Of a stretch of 64,000 nt of DNA, positions 58,242 through 64,000 are shown one piece after another. Position numbers and translations under genes: made by a program. How positions within the stretch are numbered: the first letter of the stretch is position 1; every line of letters starts with the position of its first letter. The DNA is from Akkermansia muciniphila (lineage in GTDB: Bacteria > Verrucomicrobiota > Verrucomicrobiia > Verrucomicrobiales > Akkermansiaceae). The notes under the pieces are model-generated. The model saw only the letters and a program-made list of their open reading frames with translations. It did not search any database and was not told where the DNA came from. The stretch spans positions 28,277 through 92,276 of the forward strand of contig CAMDLP010000006.1 in NCBI GenBank assembly GCA_945901795.1, written 5' to 3'.

Positions 58242-61200
58242 ATGATCCTCATCTTGTCCCTGTTCGCCGGCCAACTCCATGCCGCAGGCGGGGGCGGCAA
58301 CGACCAGGGATATTACACCGACGATTTGAAATACCAGACCCGCCCGGACCCGGCCAGCGAGAGGTTTTTCGGCGTCATCGGCGTCACCGGGATCAAGGCG
58401 CGGGTCTATCCGGGCGTGATTCTCAAAGTGGAGGAAATGATGCCCGGCTCCCCGTGCGAGGGCAAATTCGCCAAGCAAGAAATCCTCACCGGAATCAATG
58501 GGACCGCCCTCAAAGGGCATGACCCGTTCGTCGCCATGGGCAACGCGCTCACCAAAGCCGAGGCCACGGACGGGCGGATGGTTTTCGAGGTGACCTCCGC
58601 CGACGGCAAGACCCAGCGCAAGGAAACCGTCACCATTCCCGTGCTCGGTGCCTACAGCAAGACCTGGCCGCTGGATTGCCCGAAGTCAAAGCGCATCATC
58701 GACGAGGCCGCCGCCTTTTATTCCAATCCGGAGAAATTCAAAGAGGGCGGCATTCCGGGCGCCCTCGGCTGCCTGTTCCTGCTTTCCACCGGCGACGACA
58801 AATATCTGCCGCGGGTGAAAGCCTACTTCGATGCCTTCCCGAAGGATGTCAAAGCCATCGGCGACCACACCTGGAACAACGGCTACAACGGAATCGCCTG
58901 CGGTGAATACTACCTGCGCACCGGGGACAAGTCGGTCTTGCCCATTCTGCAACACTACTGCGACGACGCGAAAGAGCGCCAGATGTTCGGCTGCGGCTGG
59001 ACCCATTGGGGGCGCGGAATCTGGCCCGCTTATGTGGCGGGTGGGTTGATGAACCCGGCTGGCGCGCAGGTGCTCACCACACTGCTTCTGGGCAAGGAAT
59101 GCGGCGTGAATGTCGATGAGACAACCTTGCTCGGGGCACTCCGGTTTTTCTATCGATTCGCAGGTCATGGCACGGTCCCTTACGGCGATCACCGTGGTGA
59201 AGGCGGACTCGGCTCCAACGGCAAGGACGGCATGATCGCGGCTGCCCTGCAGATCGCAGCAGGTGCCAGCGGCGATGCCACCGCCTATCAGAAAGCCAGC
59301 AAATATCTGGCCTTGTCGACGATTGAAAGCTACTCGTCGATGATATGTGGCCACGCTGACGAGGGTCGCGGCGATGGCATCTGGCGCGGCATCACCACCT
59401 CCTATCTGATGAAGGAGAAGCCTGCCCTTTTCCGTCAGTCGATGGACCGCCTCACCTGGTGGCACGATCTGAGCCGCGAACCGGGCGGCAGCATCGGCAT
59501 CGCGACGTTGAATTTCTACGGCAGCGCAGTCGGCTCCTCCGGTCCCGGCATGGGGTTCTCCTTCACCGCGCCCCTGCAGACCTTGCGCATCACCGGCGCA
59601 CCGCGGACAAAGTTCTCCCAAAAATACACCCTGCCTGAAAACCTGTGGGGCACCGAGGCCGACCTGGCATTCCTCTCCCTCGAACACAACCCGAACTACT
59701 TGAAATACGGCGCTGAGGATCCCACGCATGTTCCTTATTATGCCTTGGGCGGCGGGTATCACCAACCGGACAAGGACCTCAAAACCCTGCCGCGTGAAAT
59801 GTTTCTCAAGAACATTTATCACCGGAACGACATGATCCGCACCCAGGCGGGCAAGGCTCTCCGGGCGACCGATGCCTTCGATGACCTCGAAAAACTCCTG
59901 CAAGATCCAGACCCGCGCGTGCGCCGCGCCGCGCTGGACGGCATGATCGACTACAACTACTGGTTCGGCATCGGAAATAACCCCATCCCCACCGACAAGT
60001 TCACCCCCGCGATGCTGGAAAGCATCACGAAAATGCTGACCGATCCCAAGGAGTCGTGGTGGGTGGTCAACGGTGCGTTGATGGCGCTCAAGTTCGCGCC
60101 GGCGAATGAAATCCAGGCACGCCTGCCGCTCATCATGCCATGGACCAAGCATTCCGATTGGTGGTTTCGCGACTCCGCCTTCGCGGCGCTCTCAGGCCTT
60201 CAAAAAGAGGATGCCCTCTACGTCAAAATCCTTCCGACACTCCTGACGCTGGCGACCAGCGAATACCACACCATGCCCCGCGAGTGGATGATGCAGCACC
60301 TCAACGCGGCCCTGCAGCAAAAGAAACCGGCAAGCGACGCGGGCAAACTCATCCTGGCAGCGCTGCAGAAAGGCGTGACCACGGGTAAGATCAAGGGCGG
60401 TGACCATGCCCCCGAGGGCGCTCACAATGTCATAGAAACCCTGAAGGTTTGCCTGCAGAACGACCCCACCCTTGCCGTGGCACTCGCAACTGCTCTGCAA
60501 GCGCGATTCAGCGAATTGAAAACTGGTGATCTCGTCGGCATCGTGGCAGCGCCAAGCGCAAATCCAGCAGGACAGCCATTCGGATTTTTCGCCGTTTTGG
60601 AAAAACTGGACCCCAAGCAACGCGAGGAGCTCAAGGACATCCTCTTTACGGTTTACCGCCCGGAAATCGCCAAGCGGCTTAAAGCCAAGGACTACGCAGA
60701 GGAAGCCCATAAGCCGGGCATCGTGAGCACTATCATCGACCTCACGAAACTCCGGAATCCCACCGCCGGGTGGAAACCGATCGGCAAGCTGCCGTCGTCA
60801 GAGCTTGTCTGGCGCTTCAAGTCCTTCGATCCCATCGTCGAAAAAGACCAAGTCCCAACCCGCGAGAAAACACGCCATCGCGACATCCAGATGACCGATG
60901 ATTTGAAGGACTGGTTCAAGCCTGATTTTGACGACAGCAAGTGGAGCGCGGGACGCGCACCCATCGGCACCGGCGTCTACAAAGCGGGCAATGATTCCTT
61001 TCCCAATCAATCCGATTGGGGCAAAGGAGAGTTCATCGTCGCTCGCACGACCTTCGAGGTGGAAAAACTCGACTACGATTCCTACCGCCTGAGTATTCTG
61101 AACCCGCAAGGCTTCAAGGTTTTCCTGAACGGGCACCCGATCGTGGGCTACGGCTGGTGGCAGACCAATCCCCACTATGCTCCTTGGGCGCTCGGACCCG

Positions 61201-61337
61201 GCGAGGTTGCACACTTGAAAAAGGGCTCCAACGTCATCGCTGTCTACAGCAACGTCGAATACGACGAGACGACGAAAGCCCCGTTCGGTCAGGTGGATTG
61301 CCTGATCGAGGGCCTGAAGCACTCGGACTTGGAGTGA
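58242..61337 (+). CDS. DUF6288-family secreted protein (PDZ, alpha-toroid, galactose-binding-like domains)
   Basis: At 1031 residues it starts with a short signal (ILILSLFAGQLHAAGG). A PDZ-like domain follows (FFGVIGVTGIKARVYPG to VFEVTSADG, residues 40-130). Then comes a long helical toroid (WNNGYNGIACGEYYLRTGD, CGWTHWGRGIWPAYV, YGDHRGEGGLGSNGKDGMIA, GHADEGRGDGIWRG), HEAT-like helices (LLQDPDPRVRRAALDGMID), and a C-terminal jelly-roll (WFKPDFDDSKWSAGRAPIGT). The toroid resembles polysaccharide lyase or terpenoid-cyclase folds, but no activity is known for this family. In this operon a role in glycan uptake or cleavage is likely. It is the last gene of the cluster. Confidence 0.75.
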   Translation: MILILSLFAGQLHAAGGGGNDQGYYTDDLKYQTRPDPASERFFGVIGVTGIKARVYPGVILKVEEMMPGSPCEGKFAKQEILTGINGTALKGHDPFVAMGNALTKAEATDGRMVFEVTSADGKTQRKETVTIPVLGAYSKTWPLDCPKSKRIIDEAAAFYSNPEKFKEGGIPGALGCLFLLSTGDDKYLPRVKAYFDAFPKDVKAIGDHTWNNGYNGIACGEYYLRTGDKSVLPILQHYCDDAKERQMFGCGWTHWGRGIWPAYVAGGLMNPAGAQVLTTLLLGKECGVNVDETTLLGALRFFYRFAGHGTVPYGDHRGEGGLGSNGKDGMIAAALQIAAGASGDATAYQKASKYLALSTIESYSSMICGHADEGRGDGIWRGITTSYLMKEKPALFRQSMDRLTWWHDLSREPGGSIGIATLNFYGSAVGSSGPGMGFSFTAPLQTLRITGAPRTKFSQKYTLPENLWGTEADLAFLSLEHNPNYLKYGAEDPTHVPYYALGGGYHQPDKDLKTLPREMFLKNIYHRNDMIRTQAGKALRATDAFDDLEKLLQDPDPRVRRAALDGMIDYNYWFGIGNNPIPTDKFTPAMLESITKMLTDPKESWWVVNGALMALKFAPANEIQARLPLIMPWTKHSDWWFRDSAFAALSGLQKEDALYVKILPTLLTLATSEYHTMPREWMMQHLNAALQQKKPASDAGKLILAALQKGVTTGKIKGGDHAPEGAHNVIETLKVCLQNDPTLAVALATALQARFSELKTGDLVGIVAAPSANPAGQPFGFFAVLEKLDPKQREELKDILFTVYRPEIAKRLKAKDYAEEAHKPGIVSTIIDLTKLRNPTAGWKPIGKLPSSELVWRFKSFDPIVEKDQVPTREKTRHRDIQMTDDLKDWFKPDFDDSKWSAGRAPIGTGVYKAGNDSFPNQSDWGKGEFIVARTTFEVEKLDYDSYRLSILNPQGFKVFLNGHPIVGYGWWQTNPHYAPWALGPGEVAHLKKGSNVIAVYSNVEYDETTKAPFGQVDCLIEGLKHSDLE

Positions 61338-61462
61338 AAGGCACCCTTCTCGGTTCGCGTAATCAAAATTCTCAACGAATCAATGACCATGCCCACCCCC
61401 CCCCATTTTCCCGCCCTCCGGTCTTCGCCGTGGCTACGACAGGCAGGCCGGTCCGGCCCGAT

Positions 61463-61480
61463 GGCTACCTCAGGGTAGCC
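61463..61480. terminator. Small inverted repeat after the glycan cluster
   Basis: GGCTACC-TCAG-GGTAGCC forms a perfect 7-bp stem with a four-base loop. It is about 125 bases after the DUF6288 stop, and TCCCTCAAAAAG follows. It could end the glycan transcript but has no U-run on the plus strand. The rest of the 187-base gap shows a C-run (61395-61404) and no gene. Confidence 0.4.
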
Positions 61481-61524
61481 TCCCTCAAAAAGCAAATTAC
61501 TAGCAACAATTTCCCGATCAAAGC

Positions 61525-62142
61525 ATGGACCAGCAGCATGAGATCAACTTGTCGAAAGAGCAGTGGAAGACACGACAGACGTTGATTGCCCGGGCGCGCG
61601 ATCCCAACGACAGCCGAGCCTGGGACGAATTCGTCGGTTATTATGCGAGCTTTATCCGCATGGTGCTGATGCAGCTGCACACGCCGCTGGATGACCTCGA
61701 AGATCTCAGCCAAACCATCCTGGTGAAGTTGTGGCAGAGCCTGTCAACGGTGGAACTGGGCCGTGACCACGCCAGGTTTCGCGCATGGCTGGGAACGGTC
61801 ATCCGCAACACCTTCTATACGCATTTCAGCCAGGCTGCCTCGCGAAAACGCCGGGAGACCAACGCCGCCGTCGCCAACGTCGTGCCACCGGATATTGAGA
61901 ACATCATTGAAAGCGAGTGGCGGAAGCACATCATCGCGCTGGTCATGGAACGCTTGCATGCCAGTTTCTCCGGCAAGGCCATGGACGTTTTCACGATGAC
62001 TCTCGATGGAAAGTCCGTTGACGATATCGCGTCGGCGCTTGAGTTGACCAAGGACTCGGTCTATGTGCTGCGCAATCGTGTCCAGTCGCACTTCCGCAAG
62101 GAAGCAAGGCAATTGCGCAGTAACCTGGAGTATTACCCATGA
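61525..62142 (+). CDS. ECF-type RNA polymerase sigma factor
   Basis: A 205-residue sigma factor of the ECF group frequent in Planctomycetes and Verrucomicrobia. Region 2 is RAWDEFVGYYASFIRMVL with LEDLSQTILVKLWQSL (core-binding and -10 recognition). Region 4 is GKSVDDIASALELTKDSVYVLRNRV (helix-turn-helix for -35). No anti-sigma factor gene follows; instead its stop overlaps a Ser/Thr kinase start (ATGA), so the kinase is the probable regulator. It may control the upstream glycan genes, which is inference from position. Confidence 0.9.
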   Translation: MDQQHEINLSKEQWKTRQTLIARARDPNDSRAWDEFVGYYASFIRMVLMQLHTPLDDLEDLSQTILVKLWQSLSTVELGRDHARFRAWLGTVIRNTFYTHFSQAASRKRRETNAAVANVVPPDIENIIESEWRKHIIALVMERLHASFSGKAMDVFTMTLDGKSVDDIASALELTKDSVYVLRNRVQSHFRKEARQLRSNLEYYP

Positions 62143-64000
62143 CGGCAGAATCGAGAGTCCGGGACCAAGCCTTGAACCATCTGTTTGACGAGGCGTTCGG
62201 GGAGATTGATCCGGCAGCGGAATCGCCTCTTTACGGCGAGCTTTGTTCGCTTGAGGAGCGCTACGGTCAAGCTGAACTGATTGCGGTTGGCGGCATGAAA
62301 CGCATCTTCAAGGTCCTCGATCGACACGGCAATCGTCACGTCGCCATGGCCCGTTTGCATGAAGACGCAAGCGAGTTGCTGTTTGACCCGTTCATTCGCG
62401 AGGCACGACTGACCGCGCTGCTCGAGCACCCGAATATCATCTCCGTTCACGATGTCGGCGTCGACAAAGAGGGGCAACCGTATTTCACCATGGATCTAAA
62501 AGTCGGTGACGGGCTCGATGTGGTATTGCGGAAGGCCCTTGCGGATGGGGGGGGTCCGCTATCGGATCGACTCGATGTCTTCCTCAAGGTTTGCGATGCG
62601 ATCACCTACGCGCATTCGCGCGACGTCATTCATCTGGACTTGAAGCCGGCCAACATTCAGGTCGGTCATTATGGCGAAGTGCTGGTCTGTGACTGGGGCT
62701 TGGCAAAACTGATCGGCGGCACTGATGAGATCGATGATGAGATGTTGCTCAATCCCGATCTGTTGAACGGAATGACGTTGTATGGTCAGGTGAAGGGAAC
62801 TCCCGGCTATATGGCACCAGAGCTGATTCGTGGTGGCACCCGGGACAAGCGCACTGACATCTACGCCTTGGGCGCCCTGCTTTACGCCGTGCTGACCTGT
62901 CGGCCGCCCCTCGCGGGTGATATCGACACCATGCTGCAGGCGGCAGTGTCCGGTGATATTGTGCCGCCAACCAAGCGCGGGAGCAGCGTTCCCGAGGCCT
63001 TGAGTGCCGTGGTCATGAAGGCGATGGCGCTGAAACCGGCCGATCGCTATGTGTCGGTGAGTGACTTGATCACAGATGTCCGCGCGTTTCTTGGCGGTTT
63101 CTCTCCCGTAGCCCATAAGAGTGGGCTGTCGACCGAGTTGTTGTTGTTCTATCGTCGGCATCGCGTCAGCTGCAATCTGGTCGCGGCCTTCGGGGCGATT
63201 GTGGTGGTGGTGACGTCCTTGTTCGTTGACCGCCTGAGCGCCAAGCGTGAACAGGCCGAGGCCTTGGCGGCGCGTTTGCGAGTGGAAAAGCAGGAGACCG
63301 AGACCCTGGCGGCACGGTTGCGGGTGGAAAAGGAAGCCTCAGAGGCATTGCTGCGTGAAGTAGGGCGACTGGCCACGGTGCTTCCCGCCGATTTGGTCGC
63401 CACTGGCAATCAGTTTAGCAATGACTTCTTTGATCAACTGCCATTGGTGTCCTCTGAACTGATGATGCGTTCCGTGAACGACGTGATCCATGCCGAGCCG
63501 AAGCGCGCCGATGAGGTGCGCGGACAGCTTGCGCTTCTCTACTTCATACGCGCGGAGTTTGCCAAGGCGAAGCCGTACTTTGAGACCGCCCCCGATCGCA
63601 TGCCCGGGCTTGTCAGGGTCAATAGGGAGTTGGCTGAATCCTTTGACCCGGATAAACATAAAACTTCGGCAACCCAGCTAGCCAAGATCATTGAGACGCT
63701 GGAGTCGATGGAGCGGAAGGTGCTGGCAGCCAAGCTCCTCGCCTACGACTACGCGTCATTGGGATACCGGGAGGGGTATGAACTGGCTGTCGCGGCAACC
63801 TTCGGCGATCATGCGCATTGTTTCAGTTACGAGGCAGAGAAACAAACACTGACGATCAGTGGAGGCGGCGGGTTTTCATCCCTGCGAACGAGACAGGGGC
63901 CGTCTCCGCTGCGATTTCTGCCGATCAAGCGGCTGATTCTTTTTGATACGGTGATTTCGAGCAGCTCGGAAATCGCCGACCTGAAGATGCTTGAGGTGGC
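62139..64000 (+). CDS. Membrane Ser/Thr protein kinase, N-terminal part (runs off the window)
   Basis: About 620 residues are visible. The kinase domain (50-330) has the catalytic loop VIHLDLKPANI (near 165), the metal motif as CDWGLAK (D-W-G for D-F-G), and the APE motif in GYMAPELIRGG. The usual ATP-anchoring Lys of strand 3 is absent: the strand reads HVAMARLHED. The Gly-loop is GGMKRIFKV, whose Lys could substitute as in WNK kinases. A membrane helix follows (SCNLVAAFGAIVVVVTSLF, about 344-365), then a coiled coil with the repeat ALAARLRVEK, then an outer part rich in Leu at the window edge. It is translationally coupled to the ECF sigma factor. Confidence 0.88.
   Translation, partial: MTAESRVRDQALNHLFDEAFGEIDPAAESPLYGELCSLEERYGQAELIAVGGMKRIFKVLDRHGNRHVAMARLHEDASELLFDPFIREARLTALLEHPNIISVHDVGVDKEGQPYFTMDLKVGDGLDVVLRKALADGGGPLSDRLDVFLKVCDAITYAHSRDVIHLDLKPANIQVGHYGEVLVCDWGLAKLIGGTDEIDDEMLLNPDLLNGMTLYGQVKGTPGYMAPELIRGGTRDKRTDIYALGALLYAVLTCRPPLAGDIDTMLQAAVSGDIVPPTKRGSSVPEALSAVVMKAMALKPADRYVSVSDLITDVRAFLGGFSPVAHKSGLSTELLLFYRRHRVSCNLVAAFGAIVVVVTSLFVDRLSAKREQAEALAARLRVEKQETETLAARLRVEKEASEALLREVGRLATVLPADLVATGNQFSNDFFDQLPLVSSELMMRSVNDVIHAEPKRADEVRGQLALLYFIRAEFAKAKPYFETAPDRMPGLVRVNRELAESFDPDKHKTSATQLAKIIETLESMERKVLAAKLLAYDYASLGYREGYELAVAATFGDHAHCFSYEAEKQTLTISGGGGFSSLRTRQGPSPLRFLPIKRLILFDTVISSSSEIADLKMLEV

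Noticed and set aside
1..64000. CRISPR array or complete insertion sequence
   Set aside because: No regularly spaced direct repeats and no transposase frame with flanking inverted repeats were seen on either strand.

Overview
The window is GC-rich chromosomal DNA whose gene content points to the phylum Verrucomicrobiota (probably Verrucomicrobiia, near Luteolibacter/Haloferula). This is an inference from several things together: a PEP-CTERM protein, an SHD1-type domain protein, an ECF sigma factor translationally coupled to a large membrane Ser/Thr kinase, a DUF6288 protein, several lineage-restricted hypothetical proteins, and a general scarcity of Shine-Dalgarno sites. No rRNA or marker gene settles the genus.

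Region 1 (1-41.7 kb) is mostly ordinary chromosome. In order: a CorA end and an NRAMP-like metal transporter; a lipoprotein hydrolase with D-lactate dehydrogenase; a truncated Asp/Asn-repeat protein; Prc protease; a TIM-barrel isomerase; an ABC exporter-like protein with a degenerate ATPase domain; a large secreted-sugar-type glycosidase-like protein; a deoC plus split ALDH16 cluster (deoxyribose-phosphate catabolism and aldehyde oxidation); MscL; a CbiX/DR2241-like chelatase pair; a GNAT plus glycosyltransferase-HAD fusion; an M16 protease; tRNA-Leu(CAG); an alkaline-phosphatase-superfamily membrane enzyme with a partner; a MurG-like glycosyltransferase, HAD and ThiG; a PEP-CTERM protein; RsmB; a J-domain protein; NadD; a fused symporter/hotdog-thioesterase protein; a PpiD-like chaperone; and a TPR protein.

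Region 2 (41.7-49 kb) is an accessory, decaying stretch. It holds a chimeric alanine dehydrogenase pseudogene, a truncated small gene, two hypothetical proteins, an orphan DNA-phosphorothioation-associated methyltransferase, a nucleotidyltransferase with a tiny overlapping partner (possible toxin-antitoxin), a frameshifted gene, the C-terminal stub of a sugar-binding protein and a frameshifted ribose-type permease.

Region 3 (49-64 kb) is a glycan-degradation operon. It has three close paralogues of a DUF5060-DUF4038 (GH140-like) secreted enzyme, a GH95 enzyme between copies 2 and 3, and a very large DUF6288 protein, followed by an ECF sigma factor and a kinase that runs off the window. GH140 plus GH95 occur together in degradation of rhamnogalacturonan-II side chain A, so a pectin-type substrate is one hypothesis.

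Non-coding structure includes three dispersed copies of a paired-hairpin repeat (two lie inside coding sequence), a strong two-way terminator-like hairpin at 20.2 kb, a compact array of three hairpins between the PEP-CTERM gene and rsmB, and tRNA-like D-arm fragments at 36.2-36.35 kb. No CRISPR array, complete IS element or rRNA was found.
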